A DNA stretch of 64,000 nucleotides from Perognathus longimembris pacificus (lineage: Eukaryota > Chordata > Mammalia > Rodentia > Heteromyidae). The stretch spans positions 92,770,880 through 92,834,879 of the forward strand of contig NC_063162.1 of assembly GCF_023159225.1 (NCBI RefSeq), read 5' to 3'. The notes under the pieces were generated by a model, which was given only the letters and a program-made list of their open reading frames with translations, did no database searches and was not told where the DNA came from. This document shows positions 10,922-21,798 of the stretch, in pieces. The stretch's first letter is position 1. Each line of letters opens with the position of its first letter. The position numbers and the translations under genes are program-made.

Positions 10922-11143
10922 CTTTTTTTTATTTTATTAATTGAACATAAATTTTTTTACAAGGTGTTGTGCAAAGAGGGTGCAGTTACATAGTAGGGCA
11001 GTGTGTACATTTCTTGTGATATCTTACGAACTGTTTTTCTATCCCTTGTCTAGGTCAGGTAGACATATATGCAATATGCAATGTATCAAGAACATATACA
11101 GTATTCACAGACTTGGTCTCTACTGTCTCTCTGTCTCCCTTTG
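10922..11143 (-). other. L1 lineage-A 3'UTR and poly-A end
   Basis: Follows the ORF2 stop and ends near ACAAGGTGTTGTGCAAA (plus strand) and a T-rich tail. The same terminus recurs at about 63.06 kb. Relative to that copy, this one lacks 235 bases after position 11103. Confidence 0.85.
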
Positions 11144-12984
11144 TTAACAATCATATATCAGGGAGATCATGCCCCTTTGTTTTCTGTGTTCTAGGCTTGT
11201 CTCACTCAACATTATTTGTTCGAGTTCTGACCATTTCCCTGCGAATAACAATATTTCATCATTCCTAATCGCTATGTAGTATTCCATTGTGTATAAGTAC
11301 CATATTTTTTGGATCCATTCGTCTGTGGAGGGGCATCTGGGTTGTTTCCATATTTTGGCTATTGTGAATTGTGCCGCGATAAACATGGAAGTACAAATGT
11401 CTTTTTGATATCTTGGGTTTTGCTGTTTAGGATAGATGCCTAGGAGTGGTATGGCTGGGTCATAGGGTAGGTCTATATTGAGCTTTTTGAGAAACCTCCA
11501 TACTGTTCTCCAAAGTGGTTGTACTAATTTGCACTCCCACCAACAATGGAGAAGGGTTCTTCTTTCCCCACAGCCCCTCCAGCATTTGTTGTTTCCTGAG
11601 TTCAGAGTATAGGCCATTCTAACTGGGGTGAGGTGGTGTCTCAGGGTTGTTTTATTTGCATTTCCTTTACTAGCAGGGATGTTGAGCATTTCCTCATGTG
11701 TTTCTTTGCCATTTTTATATCTTCTCTTGTGAAGTCTCTCTTTAGCTCTTTTGCCCATTTCCTAATAGGTTTATTGGGCTTGGAGGGGCTTAGTTTTTTG
11801 AGTTCTCTGTAGATGACCGATATCAGGCCTTTGTCTGTTGCTGTGCTGGTAAATATCCTTTCCCATATCGTTGGCTGTCTTTCTATTTTGGTGGCTATGA
11901 CCTTAGCTGTGCAGAAACTTTTTAATTTGTAGTAGTCCCATTTGTTGAGTCTTTCCCCTATTTGTTGTGCCCCGGGGACTCTATTCAGGAAGTTCCTTCC
12001 TGTGCCTATAAGTTCTAGTGTCTTTCCTACTCTGTCCTTCAGTAGTTTCAAGGATTCAGGTCTGATGTTGAGGTCCTTGATCCATTTTGAGTTGATCTTG
12101 GTGCATGGTGATAGGCTTGGGTCTACTTTGAGTTTTCTATATATGGCTGCCCAGTTTTCCCAGCACCCGTAGTTGAAGAGGCTATGTTTATTCCATTGTA
12201 TGTCTTTAGCTCCTTTGTCGAATATCAGTTGGCTGTAAGAGTGCGGTTTTATTTCTGGGTCTTCAATTCTAATCCATTGGTCTTCTGATCTGTTTTTATA
12301 CCAATACCATGCTGTTTTTGTTATGATGGCCTTGTAGTAGAGCTTCAAGTCTGGTATTGTGATACCTCCTGCACTGCTTTTTTTGCCTAGAATTGCTTTG
12401 GCTATTCTAGGTTTTTTGCTGTTCCATATGAATTTATGGATTGGTTTCTCTATTTCAGTGAAGAATGTGGCTGGGATTTTGATAGGTATTGCATTGAATT
12501 TGTATAACAATTTGGGCAATATGGCCATTTTCACTATATTGATTCTGCCTACCCATGAGCATGGGAGGTCTTTCCATCTCCTTGTGTCTTCTTTGATTTC
12601 CCTTATTAGATTTTTGTAGTTTTCATTGAATAGGTCCATCACGTCCTTGGTTAAGTTGATCCCTAGGTACTTTATTCTTTTTTTGGCTACTGTAAATGGA
12701 ATTGTTTCCATAATTTCCTTTTCCGTTTGTCTATTGCTGGTGTACAGAAAAGCTGCTGACTTTTGTGGGTTGATTTTGTATCCTGCTACTTTGCCAAATT
12801 GGTTTATTAGGTGTAGAAGTTTGGGTACTGAGTTTTTTGGGTCCTTCAGATATAAGATCATGTTGTCTGCGAATAGGGATAACTTGATTTCTTCCTTGCC
12901 GATGTGGATCCCTTTGATGTCCTCCTCTTGCCTTATTGCTATGGCTAGGGATTCCAGCACTATGTTGAACAGAAGTGGGGAGAG

Positions 12985-13189
12985 GGCTGGGGATATAGCC
13001 TAGTGGCAAGAGTGCCTGCCTCGGATACATGAGGCCCTAGGTTCGATTCCCCAGCACCACATATACAGAAAACGGCCAGAAGCGGCGCTGTGGCTCAAGT
13101 GGCGGAATGCTAGCCTTGAGCGGGAAGAAGCCAGGGACAGTGCTCAGGCCCTGAGTCCAAGGCCCAGGACTGGCCAAAAAAAAAAAAAA
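12985..13189 (+). mobile_element. IDL-Geo SINE inserted in L1 ORF2
   Basis: Plus orientation, inside the reverse transcriptase region. The tRNA-like A box TAGCCTAGTGG is at 12996-13006 and the B box GGTTCGATTCC at 13040-13050; the tail is A14 or so. The direct repeat AGAAGTGGGGAGAG flanks it at 12971-12984 and 13190-13203. Its good consensus and exact duplication indicate a fairly young insertion. Confidence 0.97.
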
Positions 13190-14271
13190 AGAAGTGGGGA
13201 GAGTGGGCATCCTTGTCTTGTTCCTGAGTTTAGGGGGAATGATTTAAGTTTCTCTCCATTTAATATGGTATTAGCAGTTGGTCTGTTGTATATGGCTTTT
13301 ATTGTTTTGAGGAATGTTCCATCTATTCCTGTTCTCTCCAAAGCTTTTAGTAGGTATGGATGTTGTATTTTGTCAAAGGCTTTTTGGGTATCGACTGAGA
13401 TAACAATGTAATTCTTAATTTTAGATCTGTTTATGTGGTGAATTACGTTGATTGATTTACGGATGTTGAACCATCCTTGTGACTGAGGGATGAAGCCTAC
13501 TTGGTCATGATGTATGATATTCTTGATCAGTTTCTGGATCCTGTTAGCTAATATTTTATTGAGGAGCTTTGCGTCTGTGTTCATTAGTGATATTGGTCTG
13601 TAGTTCTCTTTTTTTGTTGGATCTTTGCCTGGTTTGGGAATGAGTATGATATTAGCTTCGTAGAATGAGTTTGGGATTTCTCCCTCTGTTTTTATTTTGC
13701 GGAAGATTTTGAGGAGTATTGGAATTAGCTCCTCACTAAAGGTTTTGTAGAATTCGTTGGTGAATCCATCTGGGCCTGGGCTTTTCTTAGTAGGGAGGTT
13801 CTTGATTACCTCCTGTATCTCACCATAAGTTATTGGTTTATTTAGTTGATTTATTTCTTCTTGGTTCAGTTTGGGCAGTTTGTACTTCTCTAAGAATTGA
13901 TCCATTTCTGTAAAATTATTGTTTTTTTCTGAGTAGAGGTTTTGGAAATAGCTCCTTATGATTGTTTGAATATTGTGTGTACTTGTTGTAATTTTTCCGG
14001 TGGAGTCCCTGATTTTACGTATATGAGTCTCTTCTCTTCTTTTTTTTTGTAAGTTTGCAAGGGGTCTGTCAATTTTGTTTATTTTCTCAAAGAACCAGCT
14101 TTTAGTCTTATTTATTTGTTGAATGGTCTTTCTATTTTCAATCAGATTTATCTCTTCTTTAATATTTGTGATCTCTCCCCTCCTAGTCGTTTTAGATTCT
14201 GTCATTTCTTTTTTCTCCAGTTGTTTTAGTTTCATCGTGAGGGTATTCACCTGCTCTGCTTCCATTCTTTT

Positions 14272-14475
14272 TTTTTTTTTTTTTTGCCAGTCCTGGGCCT
14301 TGGACTCAGGGCCTGAGCACTGTCCCTGGCTTCTTCCCGCTCAAGGCTAGCACTCTGCCACTTGAGCCACAGCGCCGCTTCTGGCCGTTTTCTGTATATG
14401 TGGTGCTGGGGAATCGAACCTAGGGCCTCGTGTATCTGAGGCAGGCACTCTTGCCACTAGGCTATATCCCCAGCC
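14272..14475 (-). mobile_element. IDL-Geo SINE inserted in L1 ORF2 (second)
   Basis: Minus orientation, between the endonuclease and reverse transcriptase regions of the host L1. Flanked by CTGCTTCCATTCTTTT at 14256-14271 and 14476-14491. It lies 1.1 kb from, and opposite to, the SINE at 12985. Confidence 0.97.
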
Positions 14476-15435
14476 CTGCTTCCATTCTTTTAATGTGGGT
14501 GCTGAGTGCAATGATCTTGTCCCTCAGTACTGCCTTAGCTGTGTCCCATAGGTTTCTTTGTGATGTGTTTTCTTTGTCCTTGTGGCTTATGAATTCATTG
14601 ATTTCATCTTTAATTTGGTCTGTGGCCCAACTGTTGGATAGCAGCGTGGGCTTTAGCCTCCAAGAGTGTGTATAGGCTCTGTGGTATCCTTTGTTGTTGA
14701 GGGTTACCTTTAATCCACTGTGATCAGATATAATACATGGGATGACGTCAATACTTTTGTATTTGCTGAGGTTCTTTGTGTGGGCTATGACGTGGTCTAT
14801 TTTGGAATATGATCCATGGGCTGCTGAATAGAAGGTGTATTGTGTCTCTGTAGGGTGAAAGGTTCTATATAGGTCTGCTAGATCCATTTGGGAAATGGTG
14901 TTATTTAGGTCCTCAGCTCCCTTACTAATCCTCTGGGTGTTGGATCTGTCTCTTGGAGAGAGAGGAGTATTAAAGTCACCCACTATGATTGTGTTTGCGT
15001 CTATCTTGCTCTGTAATTCTTTGAGAATTTGCTTGACATATGTCGGGCCTCTTTTGTTCGGTGAGTATACATTTATCACCGTGATTTCTTGATTCTGGAT
15101 TTTTCCTTGTATTAATATGTAGGGTCCTTCTTTGTCTTTTTGAGTGGACTTTAAAGAGAAGTCCAGCTTGTCTGAGATCAGAATGGCTACACCTGCCATT
15201 TTGGTGGGTGCATTTGCTTGGTAGATCTTGCAGCCTGTTTTTGTTCCTTGCTGTAAGGTGGGTCTCTTGTAGACAGCAGATGTCAACTTTTTGTTTGCGA
15301 ATCCATTCTGCCAGTCTGCTCCTCTTTATCGGGGAGTTTAAACCATTTATATTTAAAGAGATCAAGGATAAGGGTGTTTTTTCTTCTTCCATTTTCTTGT
15401 TGGGCTGTTTTCTCCTCTTTTTTTTTTTCTTGTCT

Positions 15436-16564
15436 TTAGTGAGCTGGTCTTTCTGCTGGACTTTGGCTATTGAAGTTTCTTTCTGATGCTGTCTGTGCGT
15501 CTTTTACGATCTCTGTTGGGTGTGGTTCCCCTCTTAATATTTGCTGTAGGGCTGGTTTTTTATTCACATACCCCTTTAGCTCCTCTTTGGTGTGGAAAGA
15601 TCTGGTTCTCCCTTTGAATGTGAACTCCAATTTTGCTGGATATTTGATCCGAGGTTGTAAATTGTTATTCTGGAGTACTTGGATGGTGTTCTTCCACTCA
15701 CTTCAAGCTTGGTAAGTTTGTGTGGATAAGTCGGATGTTATTTGAATCCTCTTCCCATTGAAAAAAGTTTCCTTCTTCGCTTTGGCTGAATTCAGAATTT
15801 GCTCTTTAATCTTGAGGTCTGTAGTCTTGAATATTATGTGCCTTGGGGTGGTTTTCCTGGGGTCTGGCCTGCCAGGTGTCCTATAGGCTTCGGTTACCTG
15901 GATTGGGTCCCCTGTGAGATTGGGGAAGTTTTCTGCAATAACTTTATTGAGAACATGATTAAGCCCTCTGTTCTGGTATTCGGCTCCTTCTTCTATTCCA
16001 ATTATGCGCAGATTATATCTCTTGTCTTTGTCCATTAGTTCCTGGATTAGTCTTCCCTGAAGCTTCACCTTTTCTTGGAGTGTGGTCATTTTCTGGTTGT
16101 TGTCAGCTGCTTCATCGTCCAGGCGAGAGATTCTGGATTCTATATGGTCCACTCTTTGTGTTATGGTTTCAATTGCGGAGTTTATGGATGTCAGAGAGCT
16201 ATTTATGGTTGTCATATCAGCTCTGATCGTGGAAATTTCTTCCTTTAAAGAGTTGTATTTTAAATCTATTTTTTTCATGCATTTCAATTCTCAGGATGTG
16301 GAGATTTTCTTTAAAGGTGGCTTGCATTGTATCCATTTTTGCTTCCATTTCTTTCTTGGCTTCCTGGGTGTCCTTCCAGATTTCCGCTCTAAACTCCTGG
16401 AATTGTTTTCTGATTTCATTTCTGACGCTTTCGATCATTCCTGTTAACATGGCCTCATTTGCTTTTTTAGTCTCCATCTCCTCTTCAGTCGTGCTGCTTT
16501 TTGGAGCTGGCGAGTTGGCTTGCCCTTTGATGAACTGAGTTATGTTTCTTTGTGATTTGCTCAT
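15436..16564 (-). pseudogene. L1 ORF1 (RNA-binding coiled-coil protein), broken
   Basis: ORF1p coats L1 RNA as a trimer. The start is ATG at 16564 (protein begins MSKSQRNITQFIKG). There is a long charged coiled-coil region, then an RRM-like segment with YNLRIIGIEEG and a C-terminal domain with RHIIFKT and RTRSFHTKEELKGYV. Breaks: frameshift at a T7 run at 16269-16275 (A7 in sense) and an in-frame TGA at about 15711 that cuts off the last 90 or so residues. With both repaired the length would be usual for a mammalian ORF1p. Confidence 0.92.
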
Positions 16565-17800
16565 CTGGAGATCTGTGGATAGCTTCTCAGGTTTGGTTTA
16601 TAGCTCTTTCCTCCCTCCTGTGTAGGCGTGTCTAAGGCAGCAGGTGCTGCCGCTGTGGCCCCGCCCACCAGTGCAGGGTATGCCTACCAGAGCGGGCGCT
16701 GTCGCCCGGGGCCCCGCCCTCCTGTGCGCTGTGTGTCCACTACTACAGGCACTTCAGCGGGATATGCCTCCCAGAGCAAGTCCCGGGTTGTTGGGTTGTG
16801 CTTGCGCTCTCCCGCAAGTCCGTTGGGGGGGGCGGTATGTGTGGGGCCCAGTGGGATTGACTGTCCAGGTGTGGCTTGGCACCCTCAGACCTCGCCTCTG
16901 CTGCGAGGGGGGGACGTGATCAGGCTCAGGTGACCCTGCTGGGCTGGTATTGCCCACCAGCACCTATGATTTTAGTTGTAAGAGTCTGCGAGGTCCAGGC
17001 GCCTCGGGTGGGGCTTGCACAGCCGGCCATCTCCCGGCCCCTGTTGGGAAGGGGGCGGGGCTCGTTCTGCCAGTTCAGGAACCTGTGGGGCCTTGGGGCT
17101 GCTCTGCCCTTCCCCTGCTAAACTGACTTCCCAGCGCCTGATGGGAGCTCCCCCACCTGATTTGGGGATTCTTTGTTCCCTCAGGGGTGGGGAGGGGGAG
17201 GGAGGGAGATCTAGCTTCTTTGTCGGGCTTGGGTCTCTGATAGCTGGTCTCCCGTTGGGGGAGGGGATAATGGGGGACTCACTGTTGCTGCTTTGTGTGT
17301 GTGTCCCGCGCAGCCGTTGGCCCTCCAGGGGTTGGCGAAGTGTCGTGGTGGCTTCCCCAGTTCCCTCTTTCTGCTGCGCTGGGTTCCCTTGTCCGAACCC
17401 AGTGTGGACCCGGACTTCTCATCGCTGCCGGTGTGTGTCTTGGTCTGCACCCTGCCTTGTGTCCGTGGGGTCTCCCGCTATATGTATTCTGCGCTCCTGG
17501 CAGCCTGTCTGCCGATCACCGGGTTCTCCTTTCCCAGCCTGACCCTGTTTGGGCCAGGGTCGGCTGGTGGGGGGAGGGTGCCCCGGAGATTCTCCGGCTC
17601 CGTGTAGGTTTTCAGTTCTTCTTTTTTGCTCCTTTTTGTTTTCCTGCATTTCTCCACTGCTTCTGGCTGCTGGTTTTGCTGGGTTCTTGATGGGGTGTTG
17701 GGTGTTGGAGTTCCCAGCTCGCTATTCAGTTGGAGCGAGTCAGGGTGCCTCCCTATTCTGTGGGCGCCATCTTTCCTCCTCGGCAAAAGATTATTGAGTC
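16565..17800 (-). promoter_or_regulatory. L1 5'UTR with internal promoter
   Basis: A 1.2-kb GC- and CpG-rich segment immediately upstream of ORF1, matching the known position of the L1 internal RNA polymerase II promoter. No clear tandem monomers are seen. On the opposite (plus) strand it has open frames of up to 175 codons (17015-17542) without recognisable domains. Confidence 0.85.
17764..17774 (-). promoter_or_regulatory. YY1-type site at the L1 5' end
   Basis: Minus-strand AAGATGGCGCC, about 26 bases inside the element's 5' end. In human L1 a YY1 site of this form near the 5' end sets the transcription start. The same role here is inferred. Confidence 0.6.
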
Positions 17801-17998
17801 TATATATTATTTTGTTTTGAAAACAATTTTCCTCAGAGCTACTGGTAGACCTTTCTGTGCTAAGTAACTATTTTTCTCAATTAATTTTATCTGGTTCTAG
17901 GTCTGCAAGAACAGCCAGCCCTAAAAGTACATCCTATTACTTTCAAGATAATATTATTCATGGGCATTTATATCTTTAAAAAGTAAATAAAATCAGTT

Positions 17999-18234
17999 AG
18001 GCATTGGTAGCTCATGCCTGTAATCCTGGCTACTACAGAAGGCTGAGATGTGAGAATCATAATTAGAAGCTAGCCTGGACAGTAAAGTCTGTGAAACCCT
18101 TTATCCCTGATTAACCACTGAAAAACCAGAAGTGGAGTTCTGGCTCAAGTGGTACAGCACCAGCCCTGAGCCAAAAAAAAAAAAAAACCCTCAAGAACAG
18201 TGCTCAGGCTCTGGATTCAAACTCCAGGAACATC

Positions 18235-18240
<6 letters not shown>
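17999..18240 (+). mobile_element. Dimeric SINE, B1-like left half plus Geo-like right half
   Basis: The left half starts GCATTGGTAGCTCATGCCTG then TAATCCTGGCTAC (7SL/B1-like). The right half has GAAGTGGAGTTCTGGCTCAAG and an internal A15 run before CAGTGCTCAGGCTCTG. It ends in a CA microsatellite. Confidence 0.75.
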
Positions 18241-18265
<25 letters not shown>

Positions 18266-18268
18266 CAA
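18241..18268. repeat. (CA)n microsatellite at a SINE tail
   Basis: CA repeat following the SINE, a common evolution of A-rich tails. Confidence 0.9.
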
Positions 18269-18709
18269 TAAGCATAATCAGAGATCTACAGATATTAATT
18301 AAGATAGTGATCAAGTAACAGTCTGACAATGAATTTTGTTGAAATAGAGAAGTTATTTATTTTAATTTATGTGCAAGTCCCAGCACTTCCTCCTTCCGCT
18401 GAAAGGTTCATTTCATCCTTGTGCAACTAGCATGAAGCAAGCAAGTCAGCTACAAGTCTCCCCAGGTAGCCCCTGTTTCAGCACCAGGACACACAAAACA
18501 CAGCTGTCTTCCAAGTATCTCCTGTGGCCAAGGGAACAAAGCATTGGTGGACAAGTGCTTTGACTCTAAAAGTTCCAGGTTGAAATTTGCATACATCAAC
18601 TTCCTTCAATGTGCTTAGTCAGAGCAGGTCCTATGGTCATGCCTAACTCCAGTGGCATGAGAGCTATGATAATCTCTAGGAAAGGGATGGAACAGCACTA
18701 ATAATATTA
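18269..18709. other. Unique sequence, nothing recognised
   Basis: No gene or repeat family seen. Confidence 0.4.
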
Positions 18710-18950
18710 TCACATTTATTAAAGGTTCCCTACATACAAGCACCAGGCTATGCAGTAGCATATAGATTATTCCATCTAATTTTTACAACAGCTCTTCAAT
18801 GTAGGTAATAATGATTGTTGCCATTGAAGAAAAGAGAGTAAAGTTAATTACTTTCAAAATCCCACAGCTACTGGATGAATAACAGAGCCTAATTCAGACT
18901 CAAGCAGTCCGAGTCCAGGGCACAGCTCCTAGCCAGTATGCTGATGTAGC
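18710..18950 (-). mobile_element. MIR SINE relic
   Basis: Ancient tRNA-derived SINE in reverse orientation. The series of AATGTAGGTAATAAT, CCATTGAAGAAA, CACAGCTACTGG and CAGTCCGAGTCCAGG follows the reversed MIR consensus (…ATGAGGAAACTGAGG… CACAGCTAGTAAG…). Confidence 0.75.
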
Positions 18951-19514
18951 AACACAAAGTTCCACAGTATAATTCTGAAAGCAGAAGACAAAGATGTAAT
19001 GCAGAGAAAATATGGGCAAAGTGAAGGATGCTCATAATACGTTAGTTCTAAGTCAGCAAGTCCTAGCAATATACATACTCAAGAAACTTGATTACTTGCA
19101 CTCCAAACAGCCCTTGCAATATCCATAACAGCATAGAAAAAGGCATTCCTAGAGCCCGAGGCCAAGAAGCCCAATAAAGATAATATGACACAGATTAGAA
19201 TTATTGAAAGAGACCAGGGAAATGGAGTTATCCACGATTCAGATCCTGGGCCTTTCAGGCTACTGAGCTATTTCTCATTTGTTTGGAGGGATTTGTGATT
19301 TAAAAAAAAATGGAATCAAGTTCTTTACCAATAGGCATTTCCCTGAAGCAGTATGTTACATTTTAATGGGGGTGATACTTTTACTTCAAATACATCCTGT
19401 AACTTACTCTCAGTATGATTTTATCAAACATGAAATTTCATAGGTATTATGTTTTCAGCAGCAACAATTAGGAAATCATCTGAGTTGTCCTCATCATCAT
19501 TATGTCATCTAACA
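18951..19514. other. Unique sequence, nothing recognised
   Basis: No open frame with a domain and no convincing repeat. Confidence 0.4.
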
Positions 19515-19680
19515 TTAAATAACTGCATTGTCTCAATGCATACAAACAATCTTGTGAGAAATACATCAGTACTAGCCTCAAGGAAACAGGCTTAGAGGTG
19601 GTTAGTAACTTGCCAAAGCTCACATAGTAGGGTAAATGGACTAATTTCAGATCTGTGTGACTCAACAGCCACATTTCATG
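19515..19680 (-). mobile_element. MIR SINE relic
   Basis: Reverse-orientation MIR core: GGTTAGTAACTTGCC, GCTCACATAGTAGGG and GTGTGACTCAACAG lie in consensus order. Diverged. Confidence 0.65.
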
Positions 19681-19737
19681 TTAGTGATTCCTTGGTCCTA
19701 TCCACATCATTCCAGAATAGATGAAAAGAATTAAGGA

Positions 19738-19985
19738 AAGATGGACATGTTGGCTCACATCTGTAATCCCAGTTATGGTGAGGCAGATTGGTTTGAGGTT
19801 TAAGCCCAGGTAATAAATTAGTGAAACCACATTTCATCCAACAAGCTAGGTATAGTGGTACCAGTTCTGTGGTTCCATCTAAGTGGGAGGCATAAAGCAG
19901 GAGAATCATGGCCTTGGTCCAGCCCTGGGAAAACCACATAAGATAGCATACCAAAAATAAGTAAAGCAAAATAAAGACAGTCCTC
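19738..19985 (+). mobile_element. Old B1-type SINE dimer
   Basis: Two successive 7SL-like units: one with TGGCTCACATCTGTAATCCC, then a second from about 19.84 kb with AGCTAGGTATAGTGG and GGAGAATCATGGCC, ending in an A-rich tail. The right unit is not Geo-like. Confidence 0.6.
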
Positions 19986-20395
19986 AAAATAGCTAATAGC
20001 TAAATCAAGAGGGGGTGGGGGGAGAGAAGCAAGGGCGTATGTTATTGACATCCAAATCTCTATAATTACATTAATACATTAATGGTACATGAGATTAATC
20101 AAATCAGATTCCCAAACCCACAACTTTACTTTTCCTTGATTTTTATTCCATAAGCCCTGTATGTCCCACATCTATCTGGATAAGAATGAATGTGATATTG
20201 GTTATATTTCAACAGAAATAAATTTTCATCAAGTTGCTCACCTTGGGGAGATATACTAGCTTCTGTGGCTCTAGAATAGTTTCTAGGAACTGGTATGGAT
20301 AGACAAGTATGTATGCTGAGGCAAGTTTTCCAGTTTGCTGGTGCTAATTCTCCTCGTTCTCTATTAACCTAAATGAACCCTCCCCCTCCTCCAGT
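19986..20395. other. Unique sequence, nothing recognised
   Basis: A short G-rich run near 20.01 kb, otherwise featureless. Confidence 0.4.
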
Positions 20396-20445
20396 ATCTC
20401 TGTCTTTGTCTCTCTGGTTCTCTGTGTCTCTGTCTCTATCTCTCT
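20396..20445. repeat. (TCTCTG)n-like repeat
   Basis: Irregular CTCTGT repeat on the left edge of an ID-like remnant. Confidence 0.75.
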
Positions 20446-20469
20446 TTTCTTACATATTGAGAATTTAAC

Positions 20470-20530
20470 ACAGGGCATTATCTCATGAATACTAGGCAAG
20501 CAAGCCCTATAACACTTGAACCACACTCAC
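20470..20530 (-). mobile_element. ID-like SINE remnant
   Basis: Plus-strand CACAGGGCATTATCTCATG and GGCAAGCAAGCCCTA match a reversed ID monomer that is well diverged. Confidence 0.5.
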
Positions 20531-20585
20531 AACTCACAGGGGAAATATTTTTAAAATTAAAAAAAATAAGTTAGACCATTTTCTT

Positions 20586-20693
20586 ATTGAAACAGGATCT
20601 TATAATGTAGTTCAGAGTGGCCTCAAACTCATGATTCTCCTGCCTCTACCTCCTGAGAGCAGGGAATACAAGCATGAACCATCACATCCAACT
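20586..20693 (-). mobile_element. B1-type SINE
   Basis: Reversed 7SL-like monomer: TTGAAACAGGATCTTATAAT, TTCTCCTGCCTC and AGCATGAACCATCAC. Confidence 0.7.
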
Positions 20694-20699
20694 AGACTT

Positions 20700-21789
20700 T
20701 GACTAGAAATCACATTTTATGATGAATTATTTGCCTAAAATAGACAAATAAATGATTGAAAAAATAAAGAAATGGACACAATATTGAGTGAGTGACTTTT
20801 TAAATGTGCTATTTCATTTTAGACTCCAGCCATTCATTTATACTCAATCCTTCATCCTTTGTATAACTGGTAATCAGCAAGTAGGTCATATTTTACCTTT
20901 AAAGAGAGTATTTCCTGCACCCACTCTAGTGCATTCTCTTCTCAGCCTGGCTTTGCGTGGGAACACTGACTTCTGCACACTGTACCCCAGGGGTTTCCTT
21001 GACTTTGTTCTCCCCATTGAGCTTGATGAAAGACAGGTCACACATTGCTGTTCAGAGATACCACCCACAACTCTGTCTGCTGGGCATCTCAGACTTCAAG
21101 GTCTCCTGAACTTGTTTCAGACCCAGGGATTTTGAGAGCTTGCCACTATTGCTGTAGGAATACCAGAAGCTTCAAGTGCTTCTGTCCTACTTGATGACAC
21201 CTTTAATCCTGCTCATACTCTTGGAAGTCACTCAAGTTCCATTTCCCTCTTATTTTGTTTGGTCTATATTTCCCCTTGGACTATAGTGTAGGCTGATGTC
21301 ACCTGCAGTAAGGCTTTAAGCCAGGCAACCTGAAGATGGTTATGTTGTAAGTTGCCATGTAACTCCATCCTCACTACTAGAGTAAGAATGAGGCACTGCT
21401 ATGGACAAGAATTCCAATACTTCCCAAGAACATGGGATTTCCCAACTCAGCTTGTTCAAGGTATCTAGGGTATGTTTATGTTCCCCCAAGTTTTAAGGAG
21501 GTCCATTTCAAGGTAGGTATGTGTGTATGTGTGTGTACATTAAGTAGTTATGTTTCTTTCCGGGAATATCTAACACAGTAACAGTATTTTAGTAGCACTA
21601 GCATGACAAGTAATGATGTTTTCAAAGTATTTTATACTGAAAAGCATTTTGTCCCTTGTAGTGTGCTCTTAAAGCAATGATTTGCCTAGCATTCTTCAAT
21701 GCTCCCAATCATGCAAATTTGAAATCGGTAATCTAATATTGCAATGGAATATTAGGAGAATTGGAAAAGAAATGTTTAAAAATAGAAGG
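20700..21789. other. Unique sequence, no gene seen
   Basis: About 1.1 kb. An open frame of 115 codons at 20788-21135 has no recognisable domain and no splice or Kozak support. Confidence 0.45.
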
Positions 21790-21798
21790 TAACCACTA

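Larger units (their letters stand above)
11144..15392 (-). pseudogene. L1 ORF2 (endonuclease / reverse transcriptase), broken
   Basis: ORF2p nicks target DNA and reverse-transcribes its own RNA. The start is ATG at 15392. The apurinic endonuclease-like domain shows NINGLNSP, the catalytic QETHL, VGDFNTPL and SDHSGLK. The reverse transcriptase is at 14265-12700 with [23 protein letters not shown] and RQGCPLSPL. The C-terminal cysteine region ([18 protein letters not shown]) is near 11.56 kb. Breaks: frameshift near 15.24 kb in the endonuclease; IDL-Geo insertions at 14272-14475 and 12985-13189; FADN instead of FADD (codon 12864-12862, GAC-type to AAC); single-base loss in the T run at 11650-11653. 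It cannot make a working enzyme. Confidence 0.95.
10922..17800 (-). mobile_element. Nearly full-length L1 retrotransposon (lineage A), inactivated
   Basis: A complete L1 layout on the minus strand: GC-rich 5'UTR (17800-16565), ORF1, a 43-base spacer, ORF2, 3'UTR and poly-A (T run at about 10923). It is flanked by identical 12-base repeats TATATATTATTT at 10910-10921 and 17801-17812, which I read as the target-site duplication. It is about 6.44 kb long without the two IDL-Geo insertions. Inactivation: two frameshifts in ORF2, a frameshift and stop in ORF1, two SINE insertions and a catalytic-site change. Confidence 0.92.

Noticed and set aside
12985..13060. tRNA-like sequence with A and B boxes
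   Set aside because: It is the ID-type head of a SINE with an A tail and target-site duplication, not a tRNA gene; the same holds at the other IDL-Geo copies.
20788..21135. 115-codon open frame in unique sequence
   Set aside because: No domain, no splice-site framing and no sign of conservation that can be read here; the length is within chance.
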